From assembly GCF_963678635.1 (NCBI RefSeq), contig NC_087066.1, positions 18,041,275-18,105,274 on the forward strand: a stretch of 64,000 bases of DNA. Reading direction: 5' to 3'. Positions 22,162 to 33,781 of the stretch are shown here, piece by piece. The position numbers and the translations under genes were made by a program. The stretch comes from Symsagittifera roscoffensis (taxonomy: Eukaryota; Xenacoelomorpha; Acoela; Convolutidae). The notes beneath the pieces are model-generated. The model searched no databases and was not told the DNA's origin. It was given only the letters and a program-made list of their open reading frames with translations. Within the stretch, counting starts at the first letter, position 1, and every line of letters starts with the position of its first letter.

Positions 22162-22938
22162 GCTACAAAACATTTTGTTTGATGGCCCGTCGGTCAACAA
22201 CAAGCAGAAATTCCAGGAATATCTGGTGCAGCAATCTCTGGGTTGGAAACGGATGTTTCCCCGGAATGACCTTCGCTGTGATGCTGGAGGGTGTCAGAAA
22301 ATTGTTCAGACTGAGCTCCAGACCCTCGATATGCCAGCTGGTTGAAACGAATTCAAATTCAGTGGCTTTGGGTGTCAATTTCAACCATCGTGGATACCTA
22401 CTGACGGCTGCCAGAGCTTTCCGACATGAGCGAAAAGACGAAGAGCCCTTCAGCAGCTGCTACCCCGCTTTTCCGATGTTGGCTCTCAAAGAGCCTAAGA
22501 TGCATCTGTGGTTACTATCAGATATTAAACTGATCTATTTTTGACGAAATAAATGAAATTAGATAAATATATTTCATAGCACCAGAGACACGATACCGCC
22601 GCAAGAATTAGAAGATCTGGATGAGGTCTGGAAAATCTGAAGCCACACGACAAAGTCTTAGATAATTGCCATACCAGAAAATTTGCGTAAGTACTTCTGA
22701 CAGAATTTCATCACGGATACTGAAAATTTTACTTATTCTGAAATGCGAAAGTCATCCCGAAAACTCATTTTAACCCCTCATGCTAAGCTTTGATAATTTC
22801 GTATTTTAGGGCACCAATTAAGGAAACGCTGGCGAATAAAGAAGAGATGGACAGTCTCTTCCAACACCATCGGGGGTCGTGCGGAGCATTGCCAGTGGGA
22901 GCATTGACGGAACTAATATCAGTCAAAAGGGCCTGAAG
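22162..22938 (+). pseudogene. JmjC homologue, copy C, 3' part only
   Basis: Because the duplication starts in the intron before it, copy C has only the exon starting GYKTFYLMA and the exons after it; the half holding the HxD site is absent. Relative to B it has lost 14 bases at about 22,340, removing the MKYM codons where the third iron ligand would be and shifting the frame. It retains the downstream base that B has lost (22,392). The last exon (APIKETLANKEEMD to SVKRA, stop near 22,938) is intact. Non-functional as a demethylase. Confidence 0.65.
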
Positions 22939-23119
22939 ACTTTCTCTTACCGAATTCGGATAATAGATAATGTGTACGGTTTTTTCAACTAATGTGTACA
23001 AAATGTGTGGATTTATTAATTGAAATTTCAAAAAGAAAAATTCTATAAATTGTAATATATGATTCTAATTTTTAGCATGCAGCCTGAGTAACTAACAGAA
23101 GAACTGAAATTCTGAAAAC

Positions 23120-23305
23120 ATGAATGAACAAACAGATGAAGAAATCTGCTCGATCCCGGGGAGAATCCTATATCAGATCCACGATGGGGAGGTGGCGCGC
23201 AAGCTGTGCTTTGTTTGCTGGCGGAAGTTGGTGGATGAGTTTCATCCAAAGAGACCCTTCTGTCGGCAAGACTTGGCGCCTCTCAGTAGCTTCTTGCACT
23301 CATAA
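23120..23305 (+). CDS. Small 61-codon Cys-containing ORF, copy C
   Basis: Same ORF as at 16,917 with a few changes (EEICSIPGRILYQIHDG, CWRKLVDEFHPKRPFC). Cysteines and histidines are retained. No family recognised. Confidence 0.38.
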   Translation: MNEQTDEEICSIPGRILYQIHDGEVARKLCFVCWRKLVDEFHPKRPFCRQDLAPLSSFLHS

Positions 23306-23467
23306 CTATTGCTTTTGACCTTGTTCATTGTTAAACTAACTAAAACTGGTGCCATGTGAACAACCTCTTCTTTCCACCTTTGACCACTAACTTGAACCGA
23401 CCCAATGTAAACCAGAAAAAAACATCCCACCCTTTCTCCATATCGCTCATGTTTCACCCTTGTTTAG

Positions 23468-23928
23468 TTCCTCTCACACGGACGAGAATGAGGAGGCAAA
23501 TGAGGATGAGAGTGAGGAGGTAGGCGAACAGATAGAGGTGGAGACAGTGGTGCCCTTCCCTGACTTGGACTCGGAGTCAGAACCGGAGCAGCTGAGGAGT
23601 GTGACGATGAGCAGAGCACTGCCTCGGACGCTATTGCGTTTTCGTACATACCGGGGCGCGGTTGCGGGCACGCTGTGGCCTGGGATGGCAGAATCGCCGA
23701 CGCCGACTCCTCCAGCGGTAGTGACGATGACACTCTGCCATATAATTGGGCAAGCGGGCGGGGCGCAGTCGCGGACGAGCAGCGCAGTCAGTCGCCGGAA
23801 CTGCCAGCCTGCCAGGCCGGGCTCGATACTGAGGACGCAAAACCGCTGGGTCATCCCAGCCTGGGGTCGGACCATCCACGCAAAGGTTCAAAATTTCAAA
23901 AAATATTACTAAAATGGTACATGAGTAG
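23468..23928 (+). pseudogene. Acidic exon, copy C, with 28-bp deletion
   Basis: Identical structure to copy B, including the same 28-base loss, so the loss precedes the B/C duplication. Minor substitutions only. Confidence 0.5.
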
Positions 23929-24635
23929 TTTATTAGAAACCTGTTTTTTAGTGCAAAAATGCCGCCGTCAGAGTATAGTGCCGATTATACGGACTAAGCT
24001 TATACAGGCTAGATAATCTTTTGTAGATCCTCTGCGAATCGCAGAAACCACTCATCATCACTCATCATCCACAGAGTCGGATAGCACGCCAACCCTTACT
24101 TATCAATAAAATTCAAAATCTCAATCTCAAAATATATCACTAAAATATTTTATGACTAGTTTATTAGAAACCTGTTTTTTAGTGCAAAAATGCCGCCGTC
24201 AAAGTATAGTGCCGCCTATACCGACTAAGCTAAGACACGCTGGATAGCTTTTCATAGATCCTTTGCGAACCGCAGAAACCACTCATTAACACTAATTATC
24301 CACACAGTCAGATAGTATGCCAACCCTCACTTATCAGTAAGTTTCAAAATCTCAATCTCAAATTATATCACAGAAACACTTTATGACTAGTTTATTATAA
24401 AACTGTTTTTTAGCCGTAACTCATCGGCGCTCATACCAGCTTTATCAGAGTCACTCAGCCAGAGTCTATTTATCAATCTACCAATCAGTTAGCCAGAGTC
24501 ACTTTAGTCACTCAGTCATTCAGTCAATCCGAGTCATTTTATCAGACAGCCATATCGGAGTCACTTTTCAGCTTTATCAGAGTCGTTCAGAATCAGTTAC
24601 AGTCAATCAACGTCTCTTTCTTTCTGTATCTAAAA
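23914..24635. repeat. 233-bp tandem repeat and AGTCA tract, copy C
   Basis: Two full units (ATGCCGCCGTCA at about 23,960 and 24,190) and a partial, then the AGTCA-rich tract, as in copy B. Confidence 0.8.
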
Positions 24636-25100
24636 CTGTTGATTAGTTATCTTTTTTTTTATTGCCTCATCGTTATTTTTATTGCCCGGCCTCATCTGAT
24701 AAACTTTTCTGCTTCCAGCTGTGGGGCATTTCTTTTGGGCCTTGTTTTAAATCTTTATTGGTGCTACATAGTAGTTCCAATTAGTAACATTTTTTAATGA
24801 TAGTTGTGCTACATAGTTATGGAATTAAAATTCCGAAGTGTTTCTTTCTGACTTGAGAAAATCGGCTCTACTGAAGCTAATTGTTATCGTCTTTCGGTTC
24901 CACTCGTGAAAAGTGAATGACGCGCCCAAATAATAAAAACCTTGGCTGTATAAATCAACCAGGGATAGATTTTTACACTCAAAACCGGCTCAAGAGGGTC
25001 AAAATGTGGTTGTCTTCTCCTTTCTTAAAAACTAAAAAAAGTATCTTCAATCCTCATTTCATTAACTCACTGTTCATATCTCTTTTACCTTTTTATAAAA
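24636..25100. other. AT-rich spacer, copy C
   Basis: Counterpart of 18,431–18,897. Nothing recognised. Confidence 0.5.
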
Positions 25101-26655
25101 ATGTCAGAATTTCCCGGTTCACTATCAGAATTTTCTGGGGTTTAAAATGATCGCTTCAATTGTGAGATTCTCAAATCTACGGTTTATTTTGTTTCGCACT
25201 GTGGTAAAGACCACATGGTGGGCCTTAATGAGCCTGAGCTCTTCGAAAGATCAAAACACTATAACTTAAAAACTTATTGTCATAAGGTTTCGGCTGGTTT
25301 CTTGAGTGTATTGGCGCTTTATGTGAATTTAACGTCTTATATAATACCTCTGGATTCAGATAATAAGATAACATTGAATGTTTTATCGGAAGAGGACAAG
25401 AATATTACCCTAACTGTCACTCGTATTCCTGCAAGTCACTGTTCAGGTTCAGTAAGGTTCTACTAGTTTTCAAAGAAAAATCTGTCCTTTTTACTGGCCA
25501 CGTCAGATGGCAAGTTGGTCATACGAAGCAAATCAATCATCTTTTCGACAATTTACAAGAAACTGCTGTTCACAATTTTGATAATAATTACAACGACATG
25601 TTTTGCAAAACAGATTCTAATTTCATACTTGTAAGAAGAGCTGTCTTTCAGCCATCTTTCAAGCCGTGTCCGCATGGCTCTGTTCATTTCAAAATAATGT
25701 GATCCATTTTTTAACGAAACTCGCCATGATTATGAGTTTTTGATGAAAGAACTTGCACTTAGATTCAACACTTAAGCTCATATTTCATTATGTCAGTATC
25801 AACTGTACAACAAATTTGTTCCGTCAATTGAAAATTGGCTCACCTTAGATGGCGAAAGTATCAAAGTCCAATTCTGCAAACTGTCGTCTGCGTCTGCGAA
25901 TTTAAAACTGCCCTGCAAGCCGGGCATCCCAAGTTGAGAAGTGCTTACAATCATTCCAACCGCAATGTTTTTCAATCAAAACGAGATAATGCCTGGGAGT
26001 TTGCTTAAAGCAGTGTCTGAGAGAAACATTCGTGCTGTTACTCTTTGCACTCTTAAGCTGACAAAATATATGATTTCCTTTCGAGTCTGCAGTACGAAAC
26101 TATTTTACCCTTCGTTTGTCCGGATGAAGATTCTCTACTTGACTCTGTGAAAGATTTTATTTTAAATACGCTCAAACATCAGAAACCAACCGCGTCAAAC
26201 GATTCGAGTACAATGCTGTGAAAAGAGAAATTTAAGTTCAGTAAAAGAGGTAAACTTTATCTGGAGAAAACTTCATTAAACACACCAGACTACGAATACC
26301 ATAGTGAGCCATGAAGACAACAGAGACGCTTTTGACGAAGTTGGAGTTTTTGTGGGAAAGGATTCAGAAACAGCCGAAACATCCGAGAAGACAAATTTTC
26401 AACGAAAACACCTGACTATGAATACCAGAGTGAGCCATTGAGACAACACAGACGCTTTTTCGAAGGTGGAGATTTCGAGGAAAAGGATTCAGAAACAGCC
26501 ATGGAAAGAACAGAAAAATTGTTCCAATTGCTCAACAATATTCAAAAAAAAAATTCACTTTTTGTACTGTAATTTTTGCCGCTTGTATGAATTTTTTTTT
26601 CAGTTTTATTCAAATGAGGATTTTAAATCCAGTTTTCAGAGGACATTACAGTTCA
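25101..26655 (+). pseudogene. Unrecognised gene (MSEFPGSLSEF), copy C, broken
   Basis: Shares the TAA at codon 15 with copy B (25,143–25,145) and has an additional one-base loss at about 25,460 (GGTTCTACTAG against GGTTCTTACTAG), so C is more damaged than B. The later stretches and the TPDYEYQSEP repeat are as in B. Confidence 0.42.
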
Positions 26656-26704
26656 GCTTTCAAATGAGACAATCGAGCCGTCATTTATCTCGTTTCAAAA
26701 TGTT

Positions 26705-26915
26705 AACCATCTCATCTCAACTACTGAACCATCTCATCTCAAATACTGATGAGTGCGATAATAATTTCTGAACCAAATGAACCATCTTATCTCAAATACT
26801 GATGAGTGACTTAGCTGCCATTTCAAACTGAACCATCTCATTTCAAATAAATGATGGTGATTTCTTAACCATAACTGAACCATCTCATTTCAAATACTGA
26901 TGAGTGACTTAACTG
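26705..26915. repeat. CTCAAATACTGATGAGTG repeat, copy C
   Basis: Counterpart of 20,505–20,710, with one or two single-base indels. Confidence 0.7.
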
Positions 26916-27144
26916 CCTCCATTTCAAACATGAACTGCCGTTTCAAACCCTAAACAGTATTCAAACCATCACAAGACTTAAATGGCTTTCGATGATTCTT
27001 TAAGATTCGTTTGTGGATTCCGCTGAAAAATGGATAAGTCCTTGCTTTCAAATTGCGCGTTCCTATAGATAACAAAAAAGTATTCCACCTCTAGCTTTTA
27101 ATTGTTCATATGCATGTTCAGTAACAAACAAAAATGTTGAATTC

Positions 27145-27300
27145 ACTTAAAATTTGTGGAATCAGCTTAAATTTGCGGATTTCACTTACATTTTACGGAT
27201 TCCACTTACGTTTTGCGGATTCCACTTACATTTCGGATTCCACTTACGTTTTGCGGATTCCACTTACATTTTGCGGAATCCACTTATAGTTGCGGAATCC
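27145..27300. repeat. 20-bp minisatellite, copy C
   Basis: Same units as 20,940–21,095 (TTTGCGGATTCCACTTACAT and variants). Confidence 0.85.
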
Positions 27301-27607
27301 AGAACAACTAGCGATATTTGCTTGGTGCAGAATCCCGCAAAAAAAAACAAATGTACTGACAAAGTTTACGTTACAGGTATATGTATGCAGAATCCACTGA
27401 AATTTTATTTGTGGCAACCACTTACATTTTGGAACATATTTAAAGACTTGTCTCTGGAATCCAGGAACATATAGACACAAAATTGTGCGCCTAACCAGTG
27501 CACAGTTTGGCCTCGTAATGAAGTTTTTTTTTGCGAAAATACTTCTAGCGTCTGCAATAAATCTGGCGTGTAATTATTCATATTCTGTGGAATTTTATGT
27601 GTAAAGT

Positions 27608-28016
27608 CAGTAGCGTGCCGAGGAGTCAGTAGTCGCCCCCCCCCCTCGCCCCTCACTTCTGGTTGGCAAATATTTCCATAGGCTCCCCCCTTTGGCATAG
27701 TTTTAATCCATTTTTGCTGACCAGCCCAAGGCGCCTTCGGTGCCAATATTACTAATTTTGATGGGGGAGCGCGCGCCAAAAAAGCGCATTTTTCTGGCAA
27801 AACTTTCCAAAAGTGCCCAAAAACGACGTTCTTTGGCCTGTTTGTTGAAAAAATTACCTGCGGCGCAGAAAATTTTTGAGATAATAAGATCCTTGTAGTA
27901 TTTTCGAGAGCTCGGAAAACCAATTTGGTCGACCTAAAAAAAAAAGGGCCGCAAATTTTTCAAAGTTTTTTTGAAAAACTGCCCCCCTCCCTAAAAAAAT
28001 TCTGCGCATGCCACTG
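27608..28016. mobile_element. Non-autonomous hAT-type element, copy C
   Basis: Duplicate of 21,406–21,812 with the same inverted ends and the same flanking TGTAAAGT/TGTAGAGT. It was copied with the segment rather than inserted independently. It differs by two extra C in a C-run near 27,645. Confidence 0.7.
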
Positions 28017-28335
28017 TGTAGAGTGCATAGTGATCCCATAATAGCAAAATAGTTTCTTTTAGCAAAAAAAATCTTTAGTGAAATTTAGTCACAAAGCCTT
28101 AAAATATGATGCGATCAAGACCTATTTTCTGCTGGATTTTTTAAACTTAGCTAATAAACTAATTCAGTAATAAGTAATAATATATTTTGGATTATGTCTG
28201 TTGACACCTAGCTGAAACATAGCTCATACTTCGGGGAAAGTAGCGGAAATAACCCTTCTTGAAAAACGTTTATGCGCAAATAATTATTTTTCAAAATTTA
28301 AGCGCAAATAATAATTGTTCAACTATCTTTGCTTA

Positions 28336-28679
28336 AACCTGTCAAAATTACCCACTTTAGACGCTTTAAGAATACTCTGAGTTGATTTTTTTGGTAAAAA
28401 CATGTTGAACAACTTTCATTCAATTATTGAAAGCTTTTGAGACCCACTATAGCAAAGCTATACCAATTATGCCCTCATCAATAAACCAATAAATACGGCA
28501 TCTTAGTTTTTCCTGAAAAATAACAAATACCATATGGTAGGTAGATGACTTTAGTAACACTTTTAAGTATAATCTCTTGGATGAAAAACGAATCAATGCT
28601 ACCGGTTAAAAGCAGTCTAAGAAGTCAGTATATTCAATCAAAACTAATTTTGGTTCCTGCGATTTTATGAAAAGTTATC
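28336..28679. other. AT-rich spacer between array and minisatellite
   Basis: About 340 bases of unique AT-rich DNA. No gene or repeat recognised. Confidence 0.5.
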
Positions 28680-31191
28680 CAGCCCTACACTCCAGCTTCT
28701 CTTAATTCCCTACACTCCAGCCCTACATCCAGCCCTACATCCAGCCCTACATCCAGCCCTACATCCAGCCCTACATCCAGCCCTACATCCAGCCCTACAT
28801 CCAGCCCTACATCCAGCCCTACATCCAGCCCTACATCCAGCCCTACATCCAGCCCTACATCCAGCCCTACATCCAGCCCTACATCCAGCCCTACATCCAG
28901 CCCTACATCCAGCCCTACATCCAGCCCTACATCCAGCCCTACACTCCAGCCCTACATCCAGCCCTACATCCAGCCCTACATCCAGCCCTACATCCAGCCC
29001 TACATCCAGCCCTACATCCAGCCCTACATCCAGCCCTACATCCAGCCCTACATCCAGCCCTACATCCAGCCCTACATCCAGCCCTACATCCAGCCCTACA
29101 TCCAGCCCTACATCCAGCCCTACATCCAGCCCTACATCCAGCCCTACATCCAGCCCTACATCCAGCCCTACATCCAGCCCTACATCCAGCCCTACATCCA
29201 GCCCTACATCCAGCCCTACATCCAGCCCTACATCCAGCCCTACATCCAGCCCTACATCCAGCCCTACATCCAGCCCTACATCCAGCCCTACATCCAGCCC
29301 TACATCCAGCCCTACATCCAGCCCTACATCCAGCCCTACATCCAGCCCTACATCCAGCCCTACATCCAGCCCTACATCCAGCCCTACATCCAGCCCTACA
29401 TCCAGCCCTACATCCAGCCCTACATCCAGCCCTACACTCCAGCCCTACATCCAGCCCTACATCCAGCCCTACATCCAGCCCTACATCCAGCCCTACATCC
29501 AGCCCTACATCCAGCCCTACATCCAGCCCTACATCCAGCCCTACATCCAGCCCTACATCCAGCCCTACATCCAGCCCTACATCCAGCCCTACATCCAGCC
29601 CTACATCCAGCCCTACATCCAGCCCTACATCCAGCCCTACATCCAGCCCTACATCCAGCCCTACATCCAGCCCTACATCCAGCCCTACATCCAGCCCTAC
29701 ATCCAGCCCTACATCCAGCCCTACATCCAGCCCTACATCCAGCCCTACATCCAGCCCTACATCCAGCCCTACATCCAGCCCTACATCCAGCCCTACATCC
29801 AGCCCAACATCCAGCCCTACACTCCAGCCCTACATCCAGCCCTACATCCAGCCCTACATCCAGCCCAACATCCAGCCCTACATCCAGCCCTACATCCAGC
29901 CCTACATCCAGCCCTACATCCAGCCCTACATCCAGCCCTACATCCAGCCCTACATCCAGCCCTACATCCAGCCCTACATCCAGCCCTACATCCAGCCCTA
30001 CATCCAGCCCTACATCCAGCCCTACATCCAGCCCTACACTCCAGCCCTACATCCAGCCCTACATCCAGCCCTACATCCAGCCCTACATCCAGCCCTACAT
30101 CCAGCCCTACATCCAGCCCTACATCCAGCCCTACATCCAGCCCTACATCCAGCCCTACATCCAGCCCTACATCCAGCCCTACATCCAGCCCTACATCCAG
30201 CCCTACATCCAGCCCTACATCCAGCCCTACATCCAGCCCTACATCCAGCCCTACATCCAGCCCTACATCCAGCCCTACATCCAGCCCTACATCCAGCCCT
30301 ACATCCAGCCCTACATCCAGCCCTACATCCAGCCCTACATCCAGCCCTACATCCAGCCCTACATCCAGCCCTACATCCAGCCCTACATCCAGCCCTACAT
30401 CCAGCCCTACATCCAGCCCTACATCCAGCCCTACATCCAGCCCTACATCCAGCCCTACATCCAGCCCTACATCCAGCCCTACATCCAGCCCTACATCCAG
30501 CCCTACATCCAGCCCTACATCCAGCCCTACATCCAGCCCTACATCCAGCCCTACATCCAGCCCTACATCCAGCCCTACATCCAGCCCTACATCCAGCCCT
30601 ACACTCCAGCCCTACATCCAGCCCTACATCCAGCCCTACATCCAGCCCTACATCCAGCCCTACATCCAGCCCTACATCCAGCCCTACATCCAGCCCTACA
30701 TCCAGCCCTACATCCAGCCCTACATCCAGCCCTACATCCAGCCCTACATCCAGCCCTACATCCAGCCCTACATCCAGCCCTACATCCAGCCCTACATCCA
30801 GCCCTACATCCAGCCCTACATCCAGCCCTACATCCAGCCCTACATCCAGCCCTACATCCAGCCCTACACCCAGCCCTACATCCAGCCCTACATCCAGCCC
30901 TACATCCAGCCCTACATCCAGCCCTACATCCAGCCCTACATCCAGCCCTACATCCAGCCCTACATCCAGCCCTACATCCAGCCCTACATCCAGCCCTACA
31001 TCCAGCCCTATATCCAGCCCTACATCCAGCCCTACATCCAGCCCTACATCCAGCCCTACATCCAGCCCTACATCCAGCCCTACATCCAGCCCTACATCCA
31101 GCCCTACATCCAGCCCTACATCCAGCCCTACATCCAGCCCTACATCCAGCCCTACATCCAGCCCTACATCCAGCCCTACATCCAGCCCTAC
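28680..31191. repeat. 12-bp minisatellite, about 205 units
   Basis: Nearly perfect head-to-tail copies of CATCCAGCCCTA over 2.5 kb. Rare variants are 13-bp units with an extra C (CACTCCAGCCCTA) at about 28,690, 28,715, 28,943, 29,434, 29,821, 30,037 and 30,601, CCAGCCCAACAT at 29,803 and 29,867, and single substitutions at about 30,868 and 31,009. As 12 is a multiple of three, long open frames appear on the minus strand (Cys-Arg-Ala-Gly repeated) until a 13-bp unit. These are not evidence of a protein. The right end abuts the stop codon of the MACPF pseudogene. Confidence 0.97.
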
Positions 31192-32121
31192 AACTTGTGA
31201 CAGTCCGCTGGTACTTGACAGATGCTAGTTCCAAGATTAAAATCGCATCTTCGATCGATGACTGGTGTCCATGTGCGCTTGGACACGCACATTTCCATAA
31301 ATATTTCCTTCGTCGTGTTTGGGAACATTTTGTAGATTGGCATCAGATATCCAGCAAACAACCAAGAGCTCATCGGAACAGTTGAAACCCATGCGGGCAA
31401 ATCTTCAGTTTGCAGTAACCCAGTAACCTCCATGGTGATTAACTCGCGCTAACGTATGATAGGAAAATTGTCTATCGTTTTGAGCCACTGATTCGTTGTA
31501 ACCACCTTTTGCTTTCAAAAATAGTCGAAAAGATAATCTGGCTTCTTTTTTTTTATTTTTTCAATTGTATTACGAGAATATTACTTTTGTCTGTCATATT
31601 GTAGACGCTTATGCATCCTCCAAACTCACCCTTAAACATAAAATGCGTCCCAAAACTTTTTATGAAATCGTAAAAATCTTCCGATGAGTGTTAAAATTAT
31701 TCGGGAAGCGAGTTGTAAAAAGTCATAGCGTCGTCGTTCAACCCGAGAGCTTGTGCTGGTGCAAAAACTGCCTTGGCTAGTTGTATAGCTGACACTTCCT
31801 AAAAAAGAACCGAGGCCATGAGGGAATTTGTCAATTTCAACACCAGCCCGGCTAGAAAATCTATTTAAGATATCGGATCTGCTCTTGTAAGTGAAAGTCT
31901 CTATGTCGACCCGGAACAACTTTCACAAGCTTTCCGGAATACTGGCAATGCTTGTGATTTGATCTGGAACTTCATATATAGTATCGGTGTAGGGGTTTTT
32001 CCACACTTTTCCTTCATCGCACGTGAAGTCAATGATTCTACAAGCAAAGACGTCCGGTTCCATAAAATCGAGTGGCTGCAAGTCAATTTTTGTTACATCG
32101 ACGCCCATGGCCATTCGACTG
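31188..32121 (-). pseudogene. MACPF (perforin-like) gene, main 3' part, split by a retroelement
   Basis: Minus-strand frames carry in order AMGVDVTKIDLQPLDFMEPD, VWKNPYTDTIYEVPDQ, ILNRFSSRAGVEIDKF, FYDFIKSFGTHFMF with GEFGG (the MACPF signature, about 31,640), and AWVSTVPMSSWLFAGY near the end. MACPF proteins are secreted or vesicular pore formers or relatives acting at membranes. Lesions: TGA at 31,923–31,925, a frame change at about 31,760 in a T-run, stops near 31,695, a possible 50-bp intron (31,550–31,600) and a frame change at about 31,410. The final stop falls exactly at the minisatellite edge. The N-terminal piece lies beyond the retroelement at 50,951. Family assignment is by motif; subfamily unknown. 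Confidence 0.7.
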
Positions 32122-32531
32122 TGGAACCTGATCTAAACTACATTTTATGATTGGATAAATTAGATATTTTACCACTGTAAAGTATTTAATATTAACCAAT
32201 CATGATCCATCTTACTAACAACCCACTTATTTGTAAGTGCTGGAATTACTTGTAATTTCAGCACCAGAGAGAATTGAATTTAACTTAGAAATTAGTTGAC
32301 TCTCCAAGAAGACTTCAGCAGCCGCAATAAACCAGTATACCCTAGATCTATTGAGCCTAGCAGAGACTAGTTAAACAACCTGAGACTAGATAGTATAAGA
32401 GTAAGATTAGGATCGGTATTAGACTAAGAAGTTGCACGAATCTATCCGGCCGAAAATAAGATAGCGTGACGAGCAGACGGTGTACCCTATCCGAAATTAC
32501 TCTATGAGTTAACCACCTCGGTCCTAACTCA
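32122..32531 (+). repeat. 5' LTR
   Basis: 410 bp, TGGAACCTGATC to CCTAACTCA. Identical to 50,541–50,950 except T at 32,213 against A at 50,632. Contains an AATAAA (about 32,325) that could serve as a poly(A) signal. No clear TATA box. Confidence 0.95.
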
Positions 32532-32533
32532 TC

Positions 32534-32556
32534 TGGTGCGACCATAAGTCTCGAAC
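32534..32556 (+). promoter_or_regulatory. Primer-binding site
   Basis: TGGTGCGACCATAAGTC and the following TCGAAC begin two bases after the LTR. The reverse complement ends GTCGCACCA and contains GTTCGA, as expected for the T-arm and CCA end of a host tRNA, so up to 23 bases could pair. I cannot name the tRNA. Confidence 0.75.
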
Positions 32557-33781
32557 AAGACCTTAATAGCTTAGAATTAACCAAAAATAGATTAGAATTT
32601 AGACAAAACATTTTTAAAAATGTTATACGACGATAATTTAATCGAAATGTCTCTACGACTCAATAGATCAGAGCCAATATTCCGAACGATAACAGAACTA
32701 CCCGGAATTGCAAGAAGACCTCGAACCAGAGACGACATACGACAAAATAGAAACTTACCAATTAGTTATATGATAGTACGGCAAAAGCCAACACAAACTT
32801 TTATATTTAGAATTCTATTACCAATGAATTTAGATTTTCATTTACAAACATAAAATTTGAAGTCAATCTTCATAATCATTACAGGCGCTAAACAAAATAT
32901 TAATATACAATAACGATTGATAAAAAGATCTCAGATCGTTTTCCTAAAATTCTGTAGTATTATATAAAACATGTTTGGAAAATATTTATTGAAAATCAAA
33001 ATAAAAATTAGTAGCATGACAATAAACTGTTAGTAATCAAAAATCATCAGTTGTCCCAGCTTCATCACCTAAAACATAACAGCAATCATAAGCTCACTAA
33101 TATCATTAAAACACTAAATCTTTTCTTAAACAAATTTAAACCATTTTAAACTTAAAATCACTTAATTTTAAAATCAGATCATCAAGGCTTCTCCTTGGAT
33201 CTTAATTCATTTTGTATTTAATTAAATTTAAAAATTGATCATCAAGTCCTATCCTTGGATCAAAAAGAACAATTTTGTTCTCCCCCACCCACTTAGCTAG
33301 TGTCTAACGACCTCAAACGTCGATTCACTATCCAACCCTCTCTAAAAACCTAAGACTAATAGAAATTTTTTAAAACAAAACTAATCATTCAAATTAGGAT
33401 AAACAGTGAAGAACTTCGGTTATTCATCCTTCACTTGATCCCTCCTCTTATCAAGACCCAGGATAAATCTTAGACTTAGTAAGTTTAAAATAGTATCTAA
33501 CGAACTACTCGCGTTCTAATTATACCTGAACCTTGTGGATCGATTAACTATTCTCCAACCCTTGAACACAATCACTACCCCTAAGTAAGATTAAGTAAGT
33601 TAACACCTTAGCTTATACTAGCCACGAGAAAGTAAAAAATCATTCTTCGGAATTGATATACTTTTCTCTCCAACCCTGAACAAATAGACCCAGGTTAAGC
33701 TAACCAAAAAATCGTAAGGACTAACAATTTAAGAAAATAGAAATCATCTAACAACTTTTTGCATCCGTCATCCTAAACCTT
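32557..33781 (+). promoter_or_regulatory. Leader with twin hairpins, short ORF and candidate splice donors
   Basis: About 1.2 kb before the first large ORF. It contains a 77-codon ORF (32,620–32,853, MLYDDNLIEMSLRLNRSEPI) of unknown significance. Two similar 25-base inverted repeats of the form GATCATCAAG…CCTTGGATC lie at 33,177–33,201 and 33,237–33,261. Two good GTAAGA/GTAAGT donors are at about 33,584 and 33,595. In retroviruses this is where packaging signals and the major splice donor lie; assigning those roles here is inference. Confidence 0.5.

Larger units (their letters stand above)
22130..28335. repeat. Segmental repeat, copy C: tandem duplicate of 15,917–22,131
   Basis: The junction reads TTTGCTTA then TATGTTCCATTTAG: the first part is the right end of the unit and the second is its left end (15,917). 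The right end of C leaves homology at 28,335 (GCTTA, then AACCTG). A two-base TA is shared at the breakpoint. B and C differ by only a handful of substitutions and small indels over 6.2 kb, so this is a very recent duplication or a false duplication in assembly. Confidence 0.88.

Noticed and set aside
28680-31191. CRISPR-like array
   Set aside because: The repeats are directly adjacent 12-bp units with no spacers, in a eukaryotic context. It is a minisatellite.
30599-31234. Long minus-strand ORF of Cys-Arg-Ala-Gly repeats as a structural or antimicrobial protein
   Set aside because: A 12-bp unit without stops gives open frames automatically; 13-bp units break them elsewhere in the array and the start lies in the MACPF remnant.
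32620-32853. 77-codon leader ORF of the retroelement as an accessory gene
   Set aside because: It has a start and protein-like composition but no motif and no second copy to test conservation, so it is only mentioned within the leader.
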